From CAYSDH01 sp964429805 (GTDB lineage Bacteria > Bacteroidota > Bacteroidia > Flavobacteriales_D > JABDKJ01), in assembly GCA_964429805.1 (NCBI GenBank), contig CAYSDH010000058.1, forward strand, positions 1 through 19,006: a stretch of DNA of 19,006 nt, given 5' to 3'. Below the pieces are notes generated by a model. That model made no database searches. It was given only the letters and a program-made list of their open reading frames with translations, and was not told the origin of the DNA. This document shows positions 1 to 6,567 of the stretch, in pieces. The stretch's first letter is position 1; the number at the start of each line of letters is the position of its first letter. Both the position numbers and the translations under genes were made by a program.

Positions 1-226
1 TTACTCACGAGCGACTGGTAGTCGAGTGAGTCTTAAGTCCTGTGATGGAGAGACTTATACTACGTTGATGGCGTTTTCACACCCACTTCTTCATGCCCTG
101 AATATCAGACCAAATATTGGATTGAACGAAACTGACCGAGCAGTTTACTAGGTATTAGTTGATAGAATAACGATTCAGCATGGTTTTTGTGCTGCATTTT
201 TCGGAAATTTACTCGTTACTAGACGT
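1..226. other. Non-coding leader upstream of the DUF4175 gene
   Basis: No convincing reading frame is present in these 226 bases. They contain two inverted repeats near the left edge (described separately). They also contain a weak terminator-like element: CAGCA at 176-180 pairs with TGCTG at 190-194 and is followed by CATTTTT. That stem has only 5 bp and a 9-base loop, so it is marginal as a terminator. I found no good Bacteroidetes TAnnTTTG box directly in front of the ATG at 227, so the promoter of the downstream unit is not identified. Confidence 0.5.
3..57. repeat. Two consecutive hairpins
   Basis: The first hairpin pairs 3-8 (ACTCAC) with 26-31 (GTGAGT) and 12-16 (CGACT) with 20-24 (AGTCG). 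It has a small asymmetric internal loop (GAG against A) and a 3-base apical loop, giving 11 base pairs in all. The second pairs TAAGTC (34-39) with GACTTA (52-57) across a 12-base loop. No T-run follows either stem, so a simple intrinsic terminator is unlikely. The structure may be the tail of an RNA or transcript that begins left of the window, but its identity cannot be established. Confidence 0.45.
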
Positions 227-3200
227 ATGGCAGATAATTACAACATCCTCTTAGACAAGCTTGATGCCTTCATTCGGAAGTATTACAAAAACCGAATGAT
301 TAGAGGCATGATGTATTCTGTCGGACTCGTGGTCGGCTTCTTCTTGCTGATTGCAGTGATGGAGTACTTCGGTCGCTTTGACACCACTGGACGCACCATC
401 CTGTTTTGGGGATTTGCATTGAGCTCGGTGTTTATCATCGGCAGATTTATCATTCAGCCACTCATTAAGATTTACAGACTTGGTAAGGTAATCAGCTACG
501 AACAGGCGTCTGTGATTGTCGGCACACACTTCCCTGAGGTAAAAGACAAACTGCTCAATACACTTCAGTTAAAGCAATTGAGCAGCACACATGGAGCTGG
601 CATGTCACTGGTAGAAGCCAGTATAGATCAGCGAGCAAGTGAGTTGAGGCCCGTTCCTTTTAGCTCTGCCATTGACCTTGGAGAGAATACGCGGTACTTG
701 AAGTTTGCTTTGCCGCCACTACTCATCTTTTTGTTTCTGCTCTTTACAGACGCCAAGATTCTGAAAGACAGCACAAATCGTCTGGTCAATCACGGTACTG
801 AGTTTGTGGAAGAGGCTCCGTTTCAATTTAACATCGTCAATGACAAACTCGAGGTGCCTCGTCAAGAGGACTTTCTGCTTGAGCTGGAAATTGATGGAGA
901 ATTGGTGCCAGACAAAGTCTTTTTAAAAGTAGATGGCGCCACGTATAAGATGGACAAGCGCAATTCGCGCACATTCTCTCACATGTTTAAGAACATTCAG
1001 TCGAGCACAGATTTCAAGTTTGCAGCTGACAAGTTCTACTCCAAAGAGTATAACCTCAAGGTGCTCCCTAAGCCTGTCTTGCTTGGTTTTCAGGTAAGCT
1101 TGATTCCTCCCGCTTACACTGGCGAGCCCACTCAGACCTTGCGAAATGTGGGCAACCTGTCTGTACCAGCCGGAACAAAGGCACGCTGGCAGTTTAACAC
1201 GGAGAATACAGATGTGCTTAGTATCTACTACAAAGACAGCGTTTACACGCCTGACCCTGAGCAAAAAGACCTTTACTTCTTTAATGACAGACTTTGGAGA
1301 AATGGCGAGTATGCCGTCTCTACACGCAACTCTTTCATGAGTAACAAAGACTCTATAATCTACAGCATCAATGTGGTGCCAGACCTCTATCCAGAAATTT
1401 CTGTTGAGCAGCAAAGCGACACCGCTGATGACCGCAGAGTCTATTTCCGTGGGGAGATAAAAGATGACTATGGTTTTTCGAGATTGACTTTTAATTACAC
1501 CTATTTACAGTCAGCCAGTGACAGCATCATTGCGGGACGGGTGCAGTCAGAGGAAGTTAATTTTAGTGCCGGTCAATCGGCCGACCAGTTTTTTCACTAC
1601 TGGGACATGACCGCCCTAGGCATAGCCGCTGGTGAGGAGATAGAGTACTACTTTGAGATATGGGATAATGACGGTGTAAATGGCGCCAAGTCTACGCGCT
1701 CAAAGACACAATCCTTTAAAGCACCAAGCAAAGATGAGCTGGCCGCTGAGCAAGAAAAGAGCAACGAAGAGATTAAAGATGAGCTGGAAAAAGCAATCAA
1801 AGAATCGCAAGAATTGCAGAAGGAAGTGGAAGAGGTGAAGCGTGAGGTGATGGACAAGAAAGAGCTCAACTGGCAAGACAAGAAGAAGATAGAAAAGCTC
1901 TTAGAGAAGCAGAAGAACCTGGAGAACAGGATGGACAACATCCAGCAGCAAAACGAGAACAAGCTGGAAAAACAGGAGCGCTATCAGAAGCAAGAGAATG
2001 AAAACTTGCTAGATAAGCAGAAGCAACTGCAAGAACTTTTTGAGCAAGTGATGTCGCCAGAAATGAAAGAGCTCTACCGCCAAATGGAGGAGATGATGAA
2101 GGAGCTGGATCAAGAGAAGATACAGGAGCAGCTGGAACAAATGGAGATGACCAATGAGGAGATTGAAGAGGAGTTAGACCGAAACCTCGAACTCTTCAAG
2201 CAGCTGGAAGTTGAAATGAAGGCCGAGGAGATAAAAGAGAAGCTAGACGAGCTGGCTGAGAAGCAGAAAGAACTGGCCGAGAAGACTGAAAAAGGTGAGG
2301 AAAGCACTGAGGACCTGAAGAAGGAACAAGAAGAACTTAAAGAAGAGTTTGAGCAAGTGAAGGATGATATAGACGCCTTAGAAAAACTCAATGAGGAACT
2401 TGAAGAGCCTAATGACATGGACACCGAGAGCATGGAAGAAGATGTGGATGATGCTCAAGATGACAGCTCTAATGAACTCGATAAAGGAAACGAAAGCAAA
2501 GCCGCTGAATCTCAAAAAGAAGCCGGTGAGAAGATGGAGCAAATGTCAGCCATGATGGCAAATATGGCAGGCGGTGGCGGAGAAGAGGAGCAAGAAGAAG
2601 ACATGGATGCGCTGCGTGCACTCCTAGAGAACATCATCGATCTGTCGTTTGACCAAGAAGGGGTAATGGATCAGATGAAAGGCATCAGCAAGGATGACCC
2701 AAAGTATGTGGATCACGGACAGTTTCAGCGAAAGCTCAAAGACGATGCGCAAATAATCAAAGACTCGTTACTCGCGCTCAGTAAACGTGTGATGCAAATT
2801 GCTCCTAAGGTGAACAAAGAAATCTCGTCCATTAACAGCAATATGAGTAAGGCTATTGATGCGTTCTCAGACCGCCAGACACCAGAGGTGCTGTCCAAGC
2901 AGCAATACGTGATGACATCGCTTAACGAACTGGCACTGCTCTTAGATGACGCACTTCAGCAAATGCAAAAGGAAATGGCCTCTATGATGCAGGGTACTGG
3001 AAACTGCAGCAAGCCAGGAGGAAAAGGCCAAGGCAAGCCCGGCAAAAACGGGAAGCCAAAGAGCATGAGTCAGATGCAGAAAGCCATGCAAGAGAAGCTC
3101 AAGGGCTTGCAAAAAGGAATGTCGCCCGGTCAAAGCGGCATGCCCGGAAGAAGCGGCATGAGCGAAAAGCTGGCCAAAACAGCGGCCGAGCAAGGCGCCT

Positions 3201-3592
3201 TGAGACGCGCGCTCGAGGAGAAGGCTAAAGAACTAAATGAAGACGGAAGTGGTAATGGTAATCAGTTGAAAAAGATTGCCAAGGACATGGAAGAAGTAGA
3301 GCGAGACATTGTCAATAATGATGTTACTCGAGAGACAATCAACCGTCAGCAAGAGATTTTAACGCGCCTATTGCAGCATGAGAAGGCTGAGAAAGAGCGT
3401 GAATATGATAATAAGCGAAAGTCTAACGAGGCCATAGAGTATCAGATTAGCAATCCTGATAAGTACTTTGAGCACAATCAGATGAAGCAAAAAGAGATTG
3501 AATTGTTACGAACAGTTCCCCCTGACTTACGTCCTTATTATAAGAATAAGGTCAATGAATATTTCATTAAATTCGACCAGCAAACACGCTAA
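227..3592 (+). CDS. DUF4175 family membrane-anchored coiled-coil protein
   Basis: The 1,121-residue protein matches the large DUF4175 proteins of Bacteroidota, whose biochemical role is unknown. Three hydrophobic segments lie near the N-terminus, at about residues 27-46, 57-77 and 158-173. A beta-rich, probably extracytoplasmic region with Ig-like spacing follows, to about residue 490. From about 503 to 730 the chain is almost entirely Glu/Lys/Gln heptad-type coiled coil, then acidic to about 790 with a run of four Gly. A Gly/Lys/Pro/Met-rich linker follows at about 924-982, and the last 130 residues are charged and helical. The ATG at 227 is the natural start because it begins an amphipathic helix just before the first membrane segment. 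The stop lies 5 bp before the next gene, so they are probably co-transcribed. The family assignment is firm; the function is not known. Confidence 0.88.
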   Translation: MADNYNILLDKLDAFIRKYYKNRMIRGMMYSVGLVVGFFLLIAVMEYFGRFDTTGRTILFWGFALSSVFIIGRFIIQPLIKIYRLGKVISYEQASVIVGTHFPEVKDKLLNTLQLKQLSSTHGAGMSLVEASIDQRASELRPVPFSSAIDLGENTRYLKFALPPLLIFLFLLFTDAKILKDSTNRLVNHGTEFVEEAPFQFNIVNDKLEVPRQEDFLLELEIDGELVPDKVFLKVDGATYKMDKRNSRTFSHMFKNIQSSTDFKFAADKFYSKEYNLKVLPKPVLLGFQVSLIPPAYTGEPTQTLRNVGNLSVPAGTKARWQFNTENTDVLSIYYKDSVYTPDPEQKDLYFFNDRLWRNGEYAVSTRNSFMSNKDSIIYSINVVPDLYPEISVEQQSDTADDRRVYFRGEIKDDYGFSRLTFNYTYLQSASDSIIAGRVQSEEVNFSAGQSADQFFHYWDMTALGIAAGEEIEYYFEIWDNDGVNGAKSTRSKTQSFKAPSKDELAAEQEKSNEEIKDELEKAIKESQELQKEVEEVKREVMDKKELNWQDKKKIEKLLEKQKNLENRMDNIQQQNENKLEKQERYQKQENENLLDKQKQLQELFEQVMSPEMKELYRQMEEMMKELDQEKIQEQLEQMEMTNEEIEEELDRNLELFKQLEVEMKAEEIKEKLDELAEKQKELAEKTEKGEESTEDLKKEQEELKEEFEQVKDDIDALEKLNEELEEPNDMDTESMEEDVDDAQDDSSNELDKGNESKAAESQKEAGEKMEQMSAMMANMAGGGGEEEQEEDMDALRALLENIIDLSFDQEGVMDQMKGISKDDPKYVDHGQFQRKLKDDAQIIKDSLLALSKRVMQIAPKVNKEISSINSNMSKAIDAFSDRQTPEVLSKQQYVMTSLNELALLLDDALQQMQKEMASMMQGTGNCSKPGGKGQGKPGKNGKPKSMSQMQKAMQEKLKGLQKGMSPGQSGMPGRSGMSEKLAKTAAEQGALRRALEEKAKELNEDGSGNGNQLKKIAKDMEEVERDIVNNDVTRETINRQQEILTRLLQHEKAEKEREYDNKRKSNEAIEYQISNPDKYFEHNQMKQKEIELLRTVPPDLRPYYKNKVNEYFIKFDQQTR

Positions 3593-3597
3593 TTGAA

Positions 3598-4033
3598 ATG
3601 GCTGAACTCTTTGAAACAAAAACACTCGAACTAACCTCTGTAATTGAGAACATTGCAATTGTAGATGGTTTGTTAGATGAAATCATAGACACTTACCGCA
3701 TTGGAGATGAGGGAGAAGGAAGTATCCGNNNNNNNNNNGACTGAAGCGGTCAATAATGCTATTTCACACGGAAATCGCAGAGATGCAGGCAAAATTGTCA
3801 AGCTGACATTCAAGCCTTCAGCCACAGCTTTGGTCTTTGTTATCGAAGACGAAGGACCAGGCTTTGATTACGACAATCTTCCTGACCCAACGGCTCCTGA
3901 GAATATAGAGCAGCCTAATGGTCGTGGTGTATTCTTAATGAAGCAGTTGAGTGATGAGGTAGAGTTTGATGAGACTGGTTCGACAGTCACATTGACCTTT
4001 AACCACGCTGTGCCCGCTGAAGTGGCCTCCTGA
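3598..4033 (+). CDS. HATPase_c_2 serine-kinase/anti-sigma type ATP-binding protein, interrupted by an N gap
   Basis: This is a small cytoplasmic ATPase of the GHKL anti-sigma/serine-kinase type (RsbW/SpoIIAB-like fold). The N-terminal 44 residues are read from the ATG at 3598, and the rest is read in another frame from 3740 after ten Ns. The N-box is visible (TEAVNNAISHGN), then the G1 box DEGPGFD, then the G2 box GRGVFLMKQL. Reading straight through the ten Ns gives a stop at 3742, so the gene looks broken. Family members usually read G-N-I-L-I-A-V-T-E-A-V here, and this gene has G-S-I-R-gap-T-E-A-V. Nine bases would therefore restore the frame and give about 144 residues, the normal family size. 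I infer that the gene is intact and the gap length is a placeholder. In Bacteroidota this gene commonly precedes ybeY. Its partner sigma or anti-anti-sigma factor is not in view. Confidence 0.82.
3729..3738. other. Assembly gap (10 N) inside the HATPase gene
   Basis: Ten unresolved bases follow the codons for G-S-I and a CG dinucleotide, and precede GACTGAAGCG. The left and right flanks code in frames that differ by one base across ten Ns. Nine real bases would join them, as one base completing CGN, two full codons, and two bases of an NNG codon. Confidence 0.95.
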
Positions 4034-4465
4034 GTGACGGGCGCACGCATTCATTTTATTTCTCAAGACTTAGACTTCACCCTGCCTGACGAAGACTTCA
4101 CGCGTCAGTGGTTGATTAACTGCGCCAAATCAGAACAGTGCTTTATCGGCACGCTCAACTATATATTTTGCAGTGATGAATATCTGATTGAGAAGAATAA
4201 TCAATACTTAAATCATGACACCTACACGGACATCATCACCTTTGATTACAGCGATGGTGGAGTGCTTGGTGGCGATGTGCTGATCTCTATAGACCGTGTC
4301 AAAGAAAATGCCTCTGAGCTGAGCATAGAGTTTGACACAGAGCTGTCAAGAGTGATGGCTCACGGCCTCTTACACTTAGCCGGCTATGGTGACAAAAGCG
4401 ATGAGGAAGCCACCCTTATGCGTGAGAAAGAGGGGGAGTGCTTGCAGAGGCTAAAGAGCATCTGA
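4034..4465 (+). CDS. ybeY: Endoribonuclease YbeY (rRNA maturation factor)
   Basis: YbeY is a zinc-dependent single-strand endoribonuclease that takes part in 16S rRNA 3'-end processing and ribosome quality control in the cytoplasm. The 143-residue length is typical. The conserved middle block NHDTYTDIITFDY is present, followed by GGDVLIS. The metal site reads HGLLHLAGYGDK, with His110 and His114. The third His of the proteobacterial motif (HGxLHLxGYDH) is replaced by Asp120. From memory, Bacteroidota YbeY proteins often end this motif in 'DK', so I take this as lineage-typical and not as inactivation. The start is GTG at 4034, directly abutting the TGA of the HATPase gene. No ATG exists in the first part of the frame, so translation is probably coupled. 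Confidence 0.93.
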   Translation: MTGARIHFISQDLDFTLPDEDFTRQWLINCAKSEQCFIGTLNYIFCSDEYLIEKNNQYLNHDTYTDIITFDYSDGGVLGGDVLISIDRVKENASELSIEFDTELSRVMAHGLLHLAGYGDKSDEEATLMREKEGECLQRLKSI

Positions 4466-4480
4466 GTCAGTCTACACCTT

Positions 4481-6418
4481 TTAGTCACAGACATCACCAA
4501 AGGAGGAGTTGAACTGCACAAAATCATCAATGTCTACCACTCCATCACCATTGACATCCGCTGAACAGCCAGTACAGACGTCTCCAAAAAAAGTGTTAAA
4601 CATCACAAAGTCATCAATGTCTACCTCACCATCTCCATTGATGTCAGCAGGGCAGCCAAAATCAAAGCCACAGTCTACACTAAATGAGGTCTGGTCATCT
4701 ATCAGAGTCCAAGTCAATATGGCGTGACTGAGGTCACTTACTGATACGCATTCGAGTAGCGTGTTTTCTGTTGCGTCAAATGTGGCGAGTGGTATGTTAT
4801 TACCGCTGCGTAAATCCAAACTCTCCAAGTTGTTTGTCGCACAGTTGAGCTCTTCTAAAGCGGTGTTTGCCGTGAGGTCTAATGCACTTAGGTTATTATT
4901 TTGACAGTGTAGCAACTCCAAGTTTTGATTCATAGACAGGTCTAGTGATGACAACAAATTATTGTCCACCCATAAATCTGTGAGGTCATTAAAATTCTCT
5001 ATTCCTGTTAGGTCCGTAATACCCTTACTGCCCAGCATCAAAGACGTGACGTCATTCGCATCTGTCTTGAGCATTTGCCCGTTTACAGTTAAGTCCGAAT
5101 CAACACCTAGGTCAACAAGGCTTTGCTCAAATGCTGCGTCAGGTATTGACACATACTCTAATGCGCTGCCGCAAAAATCACTGAAGGTGACATCAGCGTC
5201 AATCTGAAACCAGTTTGCTGCTGAGTATACTGGGTCATCTACGGCCACACATGTGAGGTCATTGTTTTGCAACTTGACGGAGTTTATTGCCGTGTTGTTT
5301 CCGTTTTGAAGATTGAGCTCCGTGAGGTCATTCAAGTCTACTTCTATTCTGGTTAGGGCCGGATTGTCAGAAAGGTCAAGCTCTTGCAGGTTATTTAGTC
5401 TTAGAAAAAGTAAGGCGAGGTTATTTAAACCATTAAGATGTATCTCCGTCAGATTATTAGACTCCGCGTGAAAGTTGTTGAGCTGAGAATTGGCAGAGAC
5501 ATCAATAGAAGTGAGACCAGTGTTGTCTATGGCAAGATATGTGAGCAGAGGAGTGCTGCTAAAGTCACCAGAACTCAGCGGCACACTAGTTAGCGTCAAG
5601 CTCGTTAGCAATGGGGTTTGGCTCAGGTCTATACCAGTTAATGCCGTGGCTGCCCTCAGGTTTAGGTTCGTTAAGTTCGGAGTCTGAGACAGGTCTAAGG
5701 TCTGTAAGTCAGTAAACTCAGCGGTAAGAAATTGCAGGTTTGTCAGGCCAGTTGTTGTTAAGGAAGTGAGGTTAAAATTCCGACTCACATTTAGAATTGT
5801 CAGGTCAGTATTGCCGCTCAAATCGATTGAAACAAAGTCGTTGGTAGACACCGTCAAATTATCTAATTGAGGCATTTGACTAAAGTCAAAAGAAGTAAAC
5901 TGATTCTCATCAATTTCAAACTTGCTGATCCCAGAGTTGGAAGGCAGTATGACATCACTCAGGTTGTTTCGTCCGGCATCAACCTCAACCAGATTAGGGT
6001 TGGCGGTCAAATCAAGGCTAGACAAGTCACAGTCAAACACAAACAGCTTTTCTAACACCGGACAGTTTGACAAGTCAATGGAGCCGATATGACTATTGCT
6101 TAATTGCAGTCTCACCATCGAAGGAAAGTGCGTAGCATCAAAGGATGTAAAGTCATTGCCGCCCGCTTGAAGTTGAGTCAAAGAAGTGAAGGCTTCTATA
6201 CCCGTAAAGTCGGTGATGCCTTTACCAATAACAAACAAGACCGTCCTCGTAGAAAGTGGGCCAGTTGGCGCTTCACCATTGAGTAGACCGTCAGTATCCA
6301 CTCCTTGATCGAGTAGTGTCTGCTCAAAAGCAGGGTCTGGTATAAGCGTTACTTGAGCGTTTAAATTTGAAAATAAGGCAAGGCCGAGCGTTAGAGCTAA
6401 AAAGCAAAATCTCTTCAT
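4481..6418 (-). CDS. Secreted leucine-rich-repeat protein with C-terminal dockerin-like repeats
   Basis: The 645-residue protein starts with a signal peptide (residues 1-21, cleavage likely after NLNA). Two copies of an 'IPDxAFEQ-L-GVDxD-NG' module follow: one at about 26 leading into a long LRR array (70-390), and one at about 425 leading into a shorter array (460-555). The repeats are about 20-21 residues with the pattern L-x-x-L-x-x-x-x-N-x-L-x-x-L-D-L-S. The C-terminus (589-645) has two near-identical calcium-loop units, each with D-x-N-G-D-G-x-V-D-I-D-D-F bracketed by Cys, as in type I dockerin or EF-hand-like repeats. No T9SS sorting tail follows, unlike the neighbouring protein, so how it is anchored or exported beyond Sec is unclear. 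It probably binds proteins or glycans at the surface, but no substrate can be named. It converges on ybeY with only 15 bp between stop codons. The ATG at 6416-6418 is fixed by the signal peptide. Confidence 0.88.
   Translation of the reverse strand: MKRFCFLALTLGLALFSNLNAQVTLIPDPAFEQTLLDQGVDTDGLLNGEAPTGPLSTRTVLFVIGKGITDFTGIEAFTSLTQLQAGGNDFTSFDATHFPSMVRLQLSNSHIGSIDLSNCPVLEKLFVFDCDLSSLDLTANPNLVEVDAGRNNLSDVILPSNSGISKFEIDENQFTSFDFSQMPQLDNLTVSTNDFVSIDLSGNTDLTILNVSRNFNLTSLTTTGLTNLQFLTAEFTDLQTLDLSQTPNLTNLNLRAATALTGIDLSQTPLLTSLTLTSVPLSSGDFSSTPLLTYLAIDNTGLTSIDVSANSQLNNFHAESNNLTEIHLNGLNNLALLFLRLNNLQELDLSDNPALTRIEVDLNDLTELNLQNGNNTAINSVKLQNNDLTCVAVDDPVYSAANWFQIDADVTFSDFCGSALEYVSIPDAAFEQSLVDLGVDSDLTVNGQMLKTDANDVTSLMLGSKGITDLTGIENFNDLTDLWVDNNLLSSLDLSMNQNLELLHCQNNNLSALDLTANTALEELNCATNNLESLDLRSGNNIPLATFDATENTLLECVSVSDLSHAILTWTLIDDQTSFSVDCGFDFGCPADINGDGEVDIDDFVMFNTFFGDVCTGCSADVNGDGVVDIDDFVQFNSSFGDVCD
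4484..4654 (-). repeat. Tandem 87-bp repeat encoding paired dockerin-like calcium loops
   Basis: The two units (4568-4654, and 4484-4567 without its final codon) repeat with an 87-bp, 29-codon period. Each gives C-x-A-D-[IV]-N-G-D-G followed by V-D-I-D-D-F and F-G-D-V-C. Similarity is visible at DNA level too, for example TCATCAATGTCTAC in both copies. The close match suggests a fairly recent internal duplication. Confidence 0.8.
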
Positions 6419-6443
6419 GATAGTTGACTAATGGTTTGGAAAA

Positions 6444-6475
6444 CAAAGCTATGGCGAGACCATAGTAAAGGCAAT
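6444..6475 (-). promoter_or_regulatory. Candidate Bacteroidetes promoter of the LRR gene, overlapping a dyad
   Basis: On the minus strand TAGCTTTG (6451-6444) matches the Bacteroidetes -7 consensus TAnnTTTG exactly. A TTG (6474-6472) lies 20 bases upstream, close to the usual -33 spacing. The -7 box is 25 bases before the ATG. A perfect dyad, CTATGG (6449-6454) and CCATAG (6460-6465) with a 5-base loop, overlaps the upstream edge of the -7 box. It could be an operator. Because it is followed on the minus strand by CTTTGTTTTCC, it could instead be a weak terminator for the gene ending at 6568. Confidence 0.45.
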
Positions 6476-6507
6476 CACCCGAAAGTATGGTTTTAGAGAC
6501 GCCAACA

Positions 6508-6536
6508 CCTTGTCCAATCATGAGGTTGAGACAAGG
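6508..6536. repeat. Inverted repeat downstream of the T9SS-tail gene
   Basis: CCTTGTC (6508-6514) is the exact reverse complement of GACAAGG (6530-6536), with a 15-base loop. It lies 31 bases beyond the stop of the secreted multidomain gene. It has no T-run on the minus strand, so it may act as an RNA 3'-end stabiliser instead of an intrinsic terminator. Together with the dyad at 6449-6465, it is the only structure I see in the 149-base gap between the two secreted-protein genes. Confidence 0.35.
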
Positions 6537-6567
6537 GGCTGCAAACAGAAACTAGCTCATCAATGGC

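Noticed and set aside
50..155. Short stretches recall the 3' end of 23S rRNA (ACTACGTTGAT, CCGAGCAGT) and parts of 5S rRNA.
   Set aside because: The spacing between the stretches is wrong for 23S, the invariant 5S core (GAAC followed by AGTTAAG) is missing, and real rRNA would match over its whole length. Chance similarity is more likely.
176..202. CAGCA/TGCTG stem followed by a T-run, as a terminator.
   Set aside because: Only 5 bp with a 9-base loop, so it is too weak to list as a separate feature.
1648..2433. Ser-rich minus-strand reading frames opposite the DUF4175 gene.
   Set aside because: They are antisense shadows of the Glu/Lys/Gln coiled-coil codons, with no domain or start context.
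3701..4033. A separate 110-residue gene starting at 3701.
   Set aside because: Its first residues come from the wrong frame before the N gap. The true start at 3598 has family-like sequence (LFETKTLELTS onward).
4391..4396. Loss of the third metal-binding His in YbeY, as an inactive enzyme.
   Set aside because: The Asp-Lys ending is, as I recall, usual in Bacteroidota YbeY proteins, and the other two His and the fold motifs are intact.
4481..6418. Direct repeats in the LRR gene as a CRISPR or other array.
   Set aside because: The periodicity is about 63 bp and encodes diverged leucine-rich repeats in frame. There are no identical repeats separated by unrelated spacers.
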